Source: Chloroflexi bacterium 13_1_40CM_68_21 (GTDB lineage Bacteria > Chloroflexota > Limnocylindria > P2-11E). Taken from it: DNA of 13,767 bases. Shown in pieces: positions 1 to 7,124 of this stretch. The DNA lies in contig MNEO01000069.1 in assembly GCA_001917735.1 (NCBI GenBank), forward strand, positions 1 through 13,767, given 5' to 3'. The position numbers and the translations under genes are program-made. A model generated the notes under the pieces. The model was not told the DNA's origin and searched no databases. It was given only the letters and a program-made list of their open reading frames with translations. The first letter of the stretch is position 1. Every line of letters begins with the position of its first letter.

Positions 1-156
1 CTCGCTCTCGTCGCAAATTTTGGCCCGCCGCCGGATTGCTTGCGACAGGGGCCCCGCTGCCCGGACGGGGGCGCGGATGTCCCACGGCCGAAGCGGTGGA
101 TTCTCCCCTGAAAGTCTGACGTTGGGCGTAGGACCGACCGCTAACATCGCGTCCGA
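1..156. other. Left-edge stretch with no assignable gene
   Basis: This GC-rich stretch holds no gene I can support. All three plus frames stay open for most of it, and a minus-strand frame from an ATG at 147 also runs open to the left edge, so open frames mean little here. One plus frame ends in a TGA at 158-160 that would overlap the GTG start of the next gene as GTGA, a common operon junction. Its translation does not look protein-like, however. A GC-rich imperfect inverted repeat (GCCCCG ... CGGGGGC) lies around 51-77 without a T tract. Confidence 0.5.
142..147 (+). promoter_or_regulatory. Possible -10 element for a leaderless transcript
   Basis: TAACAT fits the TANNNT pattern of a -10 box. 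Transcription about 7 bases downstream would begin almost at the GTG at 157, giving a leaderless mRNA. This would agree with the lack of any Shine-Dalgarno sequence before that GTG. No convincing -35 element is visible at 16-18 bp spacing, so this is weak. Confidence 0.2.
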
Positions 157-708
157 GTGAAGGGTCGTTTTCTCGGCTACGTGCTACTCGCTGCCTCCCT
201 CGCCGCATGCGGCGGAGCGGGATCGGGTGGCTCGTCAACCACAGCTGATGCCTTTGCGCGCGCCTTGCAGGCGCAGACCGCCGGCAAGTACGACGAGGCC
301 ACCGTCGCGTACTACGAGGTCCTCGCGAAGGAACCAAAGAATAGCGCCGCTTTCTACAATCTCGGACTGATCGCGCAGCTGCAGAATCGCGCCGTCGCGG
401 CGGAGGCCTACTACCGGCTGGCCCTCGAGCAGGATCCGAACAACGAGAAGGCGCTCTTCAACCTCGCGATCATTCGAGCGAACGTCGGCGCGACGCAGGA
501 GGCGATCGATCTGTACCGCAGAGTGATCGCTCGACTCCCAAGCTACGCGGACGCGCACTACAACCTCGCCCTGCTGCTCCGCCAGATCGGGCAGACCGCG
601 GAGGCGCAGCAAGAATTCGCAACGGCTCAGCGGCTCGACCCGAAGCTCGTCGCGCCCAGCGCATCCGCAACCCCCGCGCGGCCGGCGACACCAAGCCCGA
701 CCCGATGA
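157..708 (+). CDS. TPR-repeat lipoprotein
   Basis: A 183-residue protein with a lipoprotein signal peptide: a basic N-terminus (MKGR), a hydrophobic stretch at about 5-15 and a lipobox ending in Cys18 (S-L-A-A-C). It is therefore expected to be lipid-anchored outside the cytoplasmic membrane. A Gly/Ser linker follows, then four consecutive 34-residue TPR units at about 30-63, 64-97, 98-131 and 132-165. These carry the usual pattern (N-L-G/A at the first helix, A...Y at the second, D/P-N/K at the turn). The tail is Pro/Ala/Thr-rich. TPR lipoproteins usually act as docking proteins for envelope machinery; the partner cannot be read from sequence. The GTG at 157 is chosen because an in-frame TAA lies at 142-144 and the basic signal-peptide start is needed. 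The stop overlaps the next gene's ATG (ATGA), implying translational coupling with the glycosyltransferase that follows. Confidence 0.88.
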   Translation: MKGRFLGYVLLAASLAACGGAGSGGSSTTADAFARALQAQTAGKYDEATVAYYEVLAKEPKNSAAFYNLGLIAQLQNRAVAAEAYYRLALEQDPNNEKALFNLAIIRANVGATQEAIDLYRRVIARLPSYADAHYNLALLLRQIGQTAEAQQEFATAQRLDPKLVAPSASATPARPATPSPTR

Positions 709-1763
709 GAGCGCTCCGGCCGGTGAGCGGCTCGGAGTTCTTCCTCGTCCGCTCCAGCGCGCTCCCGCAAGCGCTCCCGATCGAGCTCCCGGCAGTCGCG
801 GTCGTCATCCCGGCGTATCGCGCGGCTCGCACGATCGCGAACGTGCTCGAGGGCGTCCCCTCGTTCGTGCGGCACATCGTCGTGGTCAACGACGGCAGTC
901 CCGACGAGACCGCCGATGTGGTGCGGGGGACAGGCGATCCGCGTGTGGAACTCGTCGAGCACGAAACGAACCAGGGCGTGGGCGGCGCGGTGATGACCGG
1001 CTACAAGCGCGCGGTCGAGCTCGGCGCCGAGATCATCGCCAAGATGGACGCCGACGGTCAGATGGATCCCGACTACCTGGTGCAGCTCATTACGCCGATC
1101 GTCGTCGGCGAAGCCGACTACTGCAAAGGCAACCGCTTCCTGCATGAGCGTGAGCTCCGCGCGATGCCCGGCCGCCGGCGCTTCGGGAATGCCGGGCTGT
1201 CGTTCATGACGAAGCTCGCGTCGGGCTACTGGAGCGTCTTCGATCCCACCAACGGCTACACCGCGATACATGCGTCGCTCGTCGCGCTCCTCGCGACCGC
1301 GTCGGTGGCGAAGCGCTTCTTCTTCGAGTCGAGCATGTTGCTGAACCTGAGCCTCCTCCGCGCTGTGGTGCGCGACGTGTACATCCCCGCGCGCTACGGC
1401 GCGGGGAGCCACCTCTCAGAGTCGCGCGCCGCGGTCCAGTTCCCGTTCCAGCTCTTTCGCGGTTTCCTGCGCCGCGTTCGCCTTCAGTATTTCGTCCGCG
1501 ATTTCACCGCCGCGTCCCTGTACATCGTCTTCGGACTGGTTCTCACGCTTTTTGGAACGGTCTGGGGTTTGTGGCACTTCCTGATCTCGGCGCAGTCCGG
1601 TGTGGTGGCGACGACGGGGACGGTGATGATCGCGGTGCTCCCGCTCATCGTCGGCGTCCAGCTGCTGCTGCAGGCGGTCACACTCGATATCCAGAGCGCG
1701 CCGACGACCCCGCTCCACGCGACCGTCACGCTCGTCAAGGGTGAGCATCCGCTGGATCGCTGA
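705..1763 (+). CDS. GT2 glycosyltransferase, polyprenol-phosphate sugar synthase type, two C-terminal membrane helices
   Basis: A 352-residue GT-A fold enzyme of family GT2, closest in layout to DPM1/GtrB-like polyprenyl-phosphate sugar synthases. The nucleotide-binding start V-V-I-P-A-Y is at 33-38 and V-V-V-N-D-G-S at 59-65. The metal-binding D-A-D-G motif is at 115-118, followed by D-P-D-Y, and an acceptor-side F-F-F-E-S-S segment is at 205-210. Two hydrophobic segments (about 270-292 and 303-327) should anchor it, with the catalytic domain in the cytoplasm. The expected reaction is transfer of a sugar from a nucleotide sugar to a lipid phosphate; the sugar is unknown. A 30-residue N-terminal extension precedes the domain, so a later start such as the GTG at 723 is possible. 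The ATG overlaps the upstream stop and there is no Shine-Dalgarno site, consistent with coupled translation. The next gene, a membrane protein of GT-C type, could use the lipid-linked sugar. Confidence 0.88.
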   Translation: MRALRPVSGSEFFLVRSSALPQALPIELPAVAVVIPAYRAARTIANVLEGVPSFVRHIVVVNDGSPDETADVVRGTGDPRVELVEHETNQGVGGAVMTGYKRAVELGAEIIAKMDADGQMDPDYLVQLITPIVVGEADYCKGNRFLHERELRAMPGRRRFGNAGLSFMTKLASGYWSVFDPTNGYTAIHASLVALLATASVAKRFFFESSMLLNLSLLRAVVRDVYIPARYGAGSHLSESRAAVQFPFQLFRGFLRRVRLQYFVRDFTAASLYIVFGLVLTLFGTVWGLWHFLISAQSGVVATTGTVMIAVLPLIVGVQLLLQAVTLDIQSAPTTPLHATVTLVKGEHPLDR

Positions 1764-3942
1764 GCACCGGCGACACGTGGTGCTCGGCGCTCTCGTAGCG
1801 GTGCCGGCTTTCTTCACCGCGATCGCGCTCCTGCCCGAGCTGACGATCCCGGTCCCGAGCAACAACGACGACGCGACGCATTTCCTGCTCATCCAGCGCA
1901 TGAGCGAGGCACTCGCGCGCGGCGAGAACCCGCTCGACTTCTGGGTGCCACAGGTGGAGCTCGGTTTCCCATGGCTCGTCTATTACCAGCCGCTGCCGGC
2001 GCTCGGCGTGGTGCTGCTTCATCGAGCATTCCTCGGCACCGTGGACCTGATCACGGCGTTCAACCTGGTCCGCTACCTGCTCCTCATCGGACTGCCGCTC
2101 ACCGTCTTCTGGTCGCTCCGCCAGATGGGTGTGAGCCCGGCCGGTGCGGCCGTGGCTGCGGCGGCGTCCCCGCTTTTCTCAGGCGACTTCCGTTACGGCT
2201 TCGACTACGACAGCTACGTCTGGCGAGGGTTCGGGCTCTACACCCAGCTCGCCGCGATGCATCTTTCCTTTGTCGTCCTTGCGGTCGTCTGGAACACGCT
2301 GCGCTCGAAGGAGCGCAGCGCCCTGGTCTGGGGCTCTCTGGTGCTCACGGCCCTTGTGGTCACGCATCTGATCTATTCGTACATGATGGCCATCACCCTC
2401 GGGGTGCTCGTGGTCGCCGGCGCCGAATCCCGTCGGGACGTCATACGCAGGCTGCTGCGGTACGTGATGATCGGGATTCCCGCGGCGCTCGCGACGGCGT
2501 GGCTCTGGCTCCCGTTCCTCTCGCAGACCGCGTACGCCGGCGTGAGCCCGTATCTGCAGCGTGAGAAGTTCGACAGCTACGGCGCCCCCGCGATCCTCGG
2601 TTGGATCTTTGGCGGCGATCTCATGGATCACGGCCGTTTGCCGGTCATCACCGCGATGGTCGTCCTCGGGATTGTCGTGGCGGCGATCATGCGCACGCCG
2701 CTCGCGCGGAGCGCGCTCGCTCTCTTCGTCGTCTGGCTGGTCCTCTACTTCGGACGGCCGACCCTCGATGGTCTGGTATCGCTGCTCCCGATGCACGACA
2801 GCCTGCTCATCCATCGATTCATCGGCAGCGTCGAGCTCTTCGCGATCGTGCTCATCGGCATCGGCGCGGCTTGGTGCTTCGAACGAGTCGGTGCGGTCGA
2901 GTCGGCTCCGCGCTTCGCGCTCGCCGGCCTCGCGGCTCTCGTGCTGCTCGTCCCGGCGATGAGCGAGCGCGCCGCGTTCTACGGGCTCAACACGACGTGG
3001 ATGCGCCAGACGGTCGACGCCATCGACCGCGACGTGGACGCTCGCACGATCCTCTCAGCGATCCGCGACCAGCCCGCCGGCCGGGTCTTCGCGGGGCTCC
3101 GCTCGACCGGATACGGGCCGCTCATGAACTTCGGTATCCCGTTCAATTCGGTGCGTTTCAGCGACCTGCTCGTCTTCAAGGCGATCCCGCTCGTCGCCGC
3201 GCCCTACGGAAGCGCGTCGCTGAACGCCGATCTCATCTGGGACTTCGCCGTCGACCGACCGGGGGACTATCAGCTGTTCAACGTTCGCTACGTCGTCGCT
3301 CTGGCGGCCACGCCGATGCCTGAGTTCCTGAGGCCGATCACGCGGACGGCGCGGTATGTCCTCTACGTCGCGCCGACCACCGGGTACGCGACGTACGGGG
3401 CGATCGTCGACCGTCAGAGCGTGAAGGAGCAGACCGGGCTGTTTGCGATCAACCGGCCATGGTTCAACGGCGCGGACAACGCCGCGCTCCGCTTCCACCG
3501 GTTTGACTACCCGGCCTCGACGGAACGAGCCGTGGCTGAAGGGTCCGCAAGCTGCTCGCGCCCGACCTACCCGTACGAGCGGATGCAGCCGAGCCGCCTC
3601 GATCTCTTGGTCGGCTGCCCCGACCGCTCCACGCTCGTCCTGAAGATCACATACCACCCGAACTGGCACGTCACCGTCGACGGCCGCGAGGTCGCGGCGT
3701 TCATGGTCTCGCCGAGCTTCATCGGCGTTGCGCTGGAGCCGGGGGATCACTTCGTCACCGCCGAGTACCGATCGACGCCGTCGAAGACGCCCCTCTTCAT
3801 CGGCGGGGTGCTCATCATCCTCGCCGAGCTTGCGTACGTCTGGCGTGAGCGGCTGCGCCGGCTCCTGGCCGAGACTCGCGAGAGGGCCAGGACCAGCGGG
3901 CTGGGCCGGGTCGTCCGCAAGCGACTCCCGCAAATTCAGTAG
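1741..3942 (+). CDS. Large multispanning membrane protein, YfhO/GT-C-like
   Basis: A 733-residue membrane protein. A basic N-terminus leads into the first membrane helix (about 13-32). An outside loop with N-N-D-D (41-44) and an L-G-F-P...Y-Y-Q-P-L region (about 74-84) follow, as in the large 'PTPS-related' and YfhO membrane families, whose loop acidic residues resemble those of GT-C glycosyltransferases. About ten further hydrophobic helices extend to residue ~410. A long outside soluble part follows. It ends in a segment like the YfhO C-terminus (Y-H-P-N-W-H-V-T-V-D-G at about 638-648, then L-E-P-G-D-H-F-V-T). One last helix (about 683-703) and a strongly basic cytoplasmic tail complete it. 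Likely role: transfer of sugars from a lipid carrier to a surface acceptor; neither donor nor acceptor is known. The GTG at 1741 overlaps the previous gene by 23 bp; GTG codons near 1777 would remove the overlap. Confidence 0.8.
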   Translation: MSIRWIAEHRRHVVLGALVAVPAFFTAIALLPELTIPVPSNNDDATHFLLIQRMSEALARGENPLDFWVPQVELGFPWLVYYQPLPALGVVLLHRAFLGTVDLITAFNLVRYLLLIGLPLTVFWSLRQMGVSPAGAAVAAAASPLFSGDFRYGFDYDSYVWRGFGLYTQLAAMHLSFVVLAVVWNTLRSKERSALVWGSLVLTALVVTHLIYSYMMAITLGVLVVAGAESRRDVIRRLLRYVMIGIPAALATAWLWLPFLSQTAYAGVSPYLQREKFDSYGAPAILGWIFGGDLMDHGRLPVITAMVVLGIVVAAIMRTPLARSALALFVVWLVLYFGRPTLDGLVSLLPMHDSLLIHRFIGSVELFAIVLIGIGAAWCFERVGAVESAPRFALAGLAALVLLVPAMSERAAFYGLNTTWMRQTVDAIDRDVDARTILSAIRDQPAGRVFAGLRSTGYGPLMNFGIPFNSVRFSDLLVFKAIPLVAAPYGSASLNADLIWDFAVDRPGDYQLFNVRYVVALAATPMPEFLRPITRTARYVLYVAPTTGYATYGAIVDRQSVKEQTGLFAINRPWFNGADNAALRFHRFDYPASTERAVAEGSASCSRPTYPYERMQPSRLDLLVGCPDRSTLVLKITYHPNWHVTVDGREVAAFMVSPSFIGVALEPGDHFVTAEYRSTPSKTPLFIGGVLIILAELAYVWRERLRRLLAETRERARTSGLGRVVRKRLPQIQ

Positions 3943-3959
3943 CCCCCCCAACGACCTAG

Positions 3960-5183
3960 ATGAGGATCCTCGCCACGCAGGAGACCGACTGGATCAGCCG
4001 CAACCCCATCATTCATCACCGGCTCTTGGAGTGGCTTTCGACCCACGGGTCCGAGGTCCGCGTGATCGATTACGACATCGACTGGGCGAAGAAGGCGGGC
4101 CCCATCCGCCAGGGTCGGGAAGAATTCCCCGGCATCCACAAGTACTACGCGGACGCGCGAATCCGCCTCGTGCGCCCCGCGATGCTCCGGCTGCCGCTCA
4201 TCGCGCGGCTGTCCTGGCTCTTCGGGAACTGGCGCGAGCTGCGGGCGATCTTTCGCGATGCGACGCCTGACGTCGTCATCGCGTACGGAATTTCGAATGC
4301 CCTGCTGACCCTCGGCTTCTGCCGCGCTCGCCGCAGATCATTCGTCTACCACGTCATGGACGCGCTGCACACCCACGCCGATTCGGCTCCGGTCCGTTTG
4401 GTCGCGCGGACGATCGAGGCATTGACGATGCGCCATGCCGACCGCGTGGTCGTCGTAAGCAAAGGCCTCGGCCGCTACGCGGTCGCGATGGGAGCGCCCG
4501 CTGACCGAGTGGACGTGGTCCCGATCGGCGTCCGCAAGATCCCCGCGGACCCCGAGCTAGGCGCGCGCGCCCGAACACTCCTCGGAGTCGGCGAAGAGGA
4601 CGTGATGCTCATTTTCGTCGGCTGGCAGTACCCGTTCTCCGGGCTTCGCGAGCTCGTCCAGGACTTCGCGCGACGCGGAGCGGAAGTCCCGTGGCTCCGG
4701 CTGGTCATCGTCGGCAGCGGCGAGCTCTACGGCGAGCTGCAGCGGATCCGTTCCGCGAGCGGACTCGAACGGCAAGTCATCATGACCGGCCAGCGACCGG
4801 TCGACGAGGTCGGTGGTCTTATCGAGGGAGCGGACTTCGGGCTCCTACCGGCCTACCGCAACGAGACGATGGAGCACCTCGTCCCCACGAAGGTCGTCGA
4901 GTACATGGAGCATGGAAAGCCCGTCGTCGCCACGCGCTTGCCCGGGCTCGAGGCCGAGTTCGGCGCGCTTCCCGGGATCCTCTACATCGACCGGCCGGAA
5001 GAGACGATCGATCGGATCAAGGCGCTTGGCGCGAACGGCGCTTCGGCCGCGATCCGCCGAGCCGCGCGTCAGCTGGGGGAGACCTCCAGAGCGGCGATCC
5101 AGCAGGGCGATGACTGGGACACGGTCACGCTGAATTTCCAGTCGATCCTTCGGTCTGAGGCCGCCAAGCGGCCGGGGTCGTAG
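3960..5183 (+). CDS. GT4-family glycosyltransferase (GT-B fold)
   Basis: A 407-residue cytoplasmic or membrane-associated glycosyltransferase. The N-terminal Rossmann half (about 1-190) includes P-D-V-V-I-A-Y-G (103-110) and a V-V-V-V-S-K-G segment (163-169). The donor-binding half starts at about 215 with I-F-V-G-W-Q (218-223). It contains V-I-V-G-S-G-E-L (249-256) and the family hallmark P-T-K-V-V-E-Y-M-E-H-G-K-P-V-V-A-T at 309-325, in which Glu314 is expected to bind the nucleotide sugar. The usual two-His N-terminal pattern is replaced by I-H-H at 18-20 and H-T-H at 137-139, whose roles I cannot assign. Length is normal for GT4. It follows the membrane protein after 17 bp and has no clear Shine-Dalgarno site. 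It ends 3 bp before the stop of the convergent dehydratase gene. Donor and acceptor sugars are unknown. Confidence 0.88.
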   Translation: MRILATQETDWISRNPIIHHRLLEWLSTHGSEVRVIDYDIDWAKKAGPIRQGREEFPGIHKYYADARIRLVRPAMLRLPLIARLSWLFGNWRELRAIFRDATPDVVIAYGISNALLTLGFCRARRRSFVYHVMDALHTHADSAPVRLVARTIEALTMRHADRVVVVSKGLGRYAVAMGAPADRVDVVPIGVRKIPADPELGARARTLLGVGEEDVMLIFVGWQYPFSGLRELVQDFARRGAEVPWLRLVIVGSGELYGELQRIRSASGLERQVIMTGQRPVDEVGGLIEGADFGLLPAYRNETMEHLVPTKVVEYMEHGKPVVATRLPGLEAEFGALPGILYIDRPEETIDRIKALGANGASAAIRRAARQLGETSRAAIQQGDDWDTVTLNFQSILRSEAAKRPGS

Positions 5184-5186
5184 GGC

Positions 5187-6224
5187 TCAGTCGCCGGCGG
5201 CCGCCGGCACGCGGTGGTCGAGCCCGGCAAGCGCGAGCAGATTGCCGACGCCGGCTACGTCCAACGTCACATCGCCGGATGAGTACTCGGTCGTGCGCGC
5301 CGAGGTCACGCGACCGCTGAGCTCGGGGAGGATCGGACGGATGACGTAGTAATCACCACGCTCGATCGTCCGGAAGACCTCCTCCTCCGAGATCAGGATC
5401 TCGTGAACCTTTTCTCCGGGTCGCACGCCGATGATCTCGATCTTGATCTTGCGGTCGCCGACCAACGCCTTCGCGACGTCCATGACGTAGGCCGAGGGGA
5501 CGCGCGGGATGAACGTGTCGCCCCGCTCGCCGGTCACAAGCGCCGCGAAGATCGTGTCGACCGCCTTGTCCAGGGTGAGCAGGAACCGGGTCATCTGTTC
5601 CAGCGTCACCGTCACCGGGCCGCCGGCGCTGATCTGTTCGAGGAACAGCGGTACGACCGACCCTCGCGACGAGATCACGTTCCCATAGCGCACGCAGAGG
5701 AACTTCGCGCGGTGCCCGAGGTTCCCGTTGATGAAGATGCGCTCCTGGAGCGCCTTGGTCATGCCCATCACGTTGACCGGCTTGCATGCCTTGTCGGTCG
5801 ACACCGCGAGCGCGACCTCGACGCTCGTCCCCTCGCTCAGGATCGCGCGGACGACGTTCCCGGCTCCGAGGACGTTGGTCTTGACGGCCTCGATGGGCTC
5901 GTACTCGCACGAGGGGACCTGCTTGAGCGCGGCGGCGTGAAACACGATGTTGGCGTCGCGGACCGCGCTGGAGATCGACTCGTAGTCGCGGACGTCCCCG
6001 ATCTTGAACTCCAGGACGCGCTTGTAGTCGCGGAACGCGGCATCTTCAGTCGGTGCTTTCAGGCGGCTCCACTCGGCACGCATCTCGTGCTGCTTGGCCT
6101 CGTCCCGGGAGAACACCACGACCTTCGTGGGCCTCCCGAGCTCGCCCGACATCAAGCGCCGCACGAGCGCCCGCCCGAGCGAACCCGTGCCTCCTGTCAC
6201 CAGAACGCGCTTACCGTCCAGCAT
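5187..6224 (-). CDS. UDP-HexNAc 4,6-dehydratase/epimerase of the CapD/FnlA family (SDR)
   Basis: A 345-residue NAD(P)-dependent extended SDR of the CapD/CapE/FnlA/WbjB group, which act on UDP-GlcNAc by 4,6-dehydration, in some members with epimerisation. The Rossmann motif T-G-G-T-G-S-L-G is at 10-17, H-A-A-A-L-K-Q-V-P at 96-104, and S-T-D-K-A at 142-146. The usual YxxxK is MxxxK here (Met153, Lys157), a replacement known in this family (S-M-K instead of S-Y-K). V-R-Y-G-N-V follows at 178-183, then S-R-G-S-V-V-P, and R-P-G-E-K at 268-272. The length matches the short soluble forms rather than the large membrane-bound dehydratases. The ATG at 6224 has a strong AGAGGAAA ribosome-binding site at 6229-6236, inside the end of the upstream reductase gene, which it overlaps by 14 bp. 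The pair probably makes a deoxy-amino sugar such as an L-FucNAc or L-QuiNAc precursor; the exact product is inference. Confidence 0.87.
   Translation of the reverse strand: MLDGKRVLVTGGTGSLGRALVRRLMSGELGRPTKVVVFSRDEAKQHEMRAEWSRLKAPTEDAAFRDYKRVLEFKIGDVRDYESISSAVRDANIVFHAAALKQVPSCEYEPIEAVKTNVLGAGNVVRAILSEGTSVEVALAVSTDKACKPVNVMGMTKALQERIFINGNLGHRAKFLCVRYGNVISSRGSVVPLFLEQISAGGPVTVTLEQMTRFLLTLDKAVDTIFAALVTGERGDTFIPRVPSAYVMDVAKALVGDRKIKIEIIGVRPGEKVHEILISEEEVFRTIERGDYYVIRPILPELSGRVTSARTTEYSSGDVTLDVAGVGNLLALAGLDHRVPAAAGD
5193..5208. repeat. 16-bp perfect palindrome at the convergent gene ends
   Basis: GCCGGCGGCCGCCGGC is its own reverse complement. As a hairpin it gives a 6-bp GC stem with a 4-base loop. 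It lies inside the last codons of the dehydratase gene, 9 bp past the end of the convergent glycosyltransferase gene. With no T tract on either side it is not a classical terminator, but it could pause or end transcription from both directions. Confidence 0.4.
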
Positions 6225-7083
6225 TCACTTTCCTCTCGTAGAGCCTCGATTCTTCGGCGAGCTCGGACAGCATGTCATTCCAGTTCGGTCGCTCAAGCCC
6301 GGTCCGCGACCAGAAGCGATCCGAGTTGAGACTGCGATCCGAGACGATCGTCTGGTCCGGCTCCACGGTGGTGGCGGTCCCGAACACCTCATTGAGAGCG
6401 ATGAGCAGCTCATATTTGGAGATCGGCGGTCCGGAGAGGTGAAAAATGCCCTCCACGCTCTGGCTCGCCTGGGCGAGCCTCGCGACGACACGAGCCAGGA
6501 AGTTCGTCGTGACCCCACTCCAGATCACCTTCGCGTAACCCGGGATGCGGGTTCCGGCGCGACCAAGGAACCACTCCAAGAGTCCCGTCATGTTCTCGAG
6601 CTCACGGCCGATGATCGACGTTCGGAGCGTGAGCACGCCCGCACCCTCGACCTCGCCGAGGAGCTTGGAGCGCCCGTAGAGGTCGATCGGGTCTGGCGTG
6701 TCGTCCTCGGTGTACTCGCCGCGCCGGCCGGAGAAGACGCAGTCGGTGCTGAAGTGGATGAGCCGCGCGTGCGAGGCGGTGCAGAGCGCCGCGAGCCGAT
6801 GCGGGAACAGCGAGTTGACGGTGATGCTCAGCACCGGGTCTTGCGCGGCGGCGCGCTGCTTCACGATGCCGATTGCGTTTACCACCACGTCCGGCCGCGC
6901 GATCTCGAGAGCCCCGGCGACCGAGTCGAACGTCAGCGCGTCCACTCCGCCGATCGGTCGCGTCGAACCGTAGATCTCCGTGAGCTCGGTGCTGCCGGAC
7001 CTGAAGGTGGCCGACACGTCGAACTCCCCGGAGAGGACCTGGCAGAGCTTATGGCCAAGCATTCCGGAGCCGCCGAGGACCAA
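6211..7083 (-). CDS. RmlD-like NAD(P)-dependent sugar-nucleotide reductase (SDR)
   Basis: A protein of about 290 residues of the dTDP-4-dehydrorhamnose reductase (RmlD) family. The cofactor motif G-G-S-G-M-L-G is at 4-10, V-N-A-I-G-I-V at 68-74, the catalytic F-S-T-D at 111-114 and Y-G-R-S-K (Tyr136, Lys140). L-R-T-S-I-I-G follows at 153-159, and the C-terminal half shows the substrate-binding pattern of the family. Next to a CapD/FnlA-type dehydratase, this layout matches FnlA-FnlB or WbvB-WbvR pairs, where the RmlD-like partner reduces the 4-keto sugar at nucleotide level. A UDP-HexNAc intermediate is therefore more likely than dTDP-rhamnose (inference), since no rmlA/B/C genes are present. 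No ATG lies at a usable place: the start is TTG at 7083 or CTG at 7092, the latter giving a more typical first strand (x-R-L-L-V-L-G-G-S-G). No Shine-Dalgarno site is evident. It starts about 32-41 bp after the regulator gene and overlaps the dehydratase gene. Confidence 0.85.
   Translation of the reverse strand: MVLGGSGMLGHKLCQVLSGEFDVSATFRSGSTELTEIYGSTRPIGGVDALTFDSVAGALEIARPDVVVNAIGIVKQRAAAQDPVLSITVNSLFPHRLAALCTASHARLIHFSTDCVFSGRRGEYTEDDTPDPIDLYGRSKLLGEVEGAGVLTLRTSIIGRELENMTGLLEWFLGRAGTRIPGYAKVIWSGVTTNFLARVVARLAQASQSVEGIFHLSGPPISKYELLIALNEVFGTATTVEPDQTIVSDRSLNSDRFWSRTGLERPNWNDMLSELAEESRLYERKVNAGR
6229..6236 (-). promoter_or_regulatory. Strong ribosome-binding site of the dehydratase gene
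   Basis: The minus strand reads AGAGGAAA, with the GAGG core 7 bases before the ATG at 6224. It lies within the 3' end of the upstream reductase gene and fixes the dehydratase start. It is one of the few clear Shine-Dalgarno sites in the window. Confidence 0.75.
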
Positions 7084-7124
7084 GAGGCGCAGGCCGTCGC
7101 GGCGCGAGGGGCGGGGTCGCGCGA

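Noticed and set aside
51..77. GC-rich inverted repeat upstream of the first gene as a terminator
   Set aside because: The stem is imperfect and no T tract follows, and such repeats occur by chance often in DNA of this composition.
5403..6329. 308-codon plus-strand open frame opposite the dehydratase gene
   Set aside because: It is composed of Arg/Asp/His/Leu shadow codons and has no recognisable domain, while the minus-strand frame shows complete SDR motifs.
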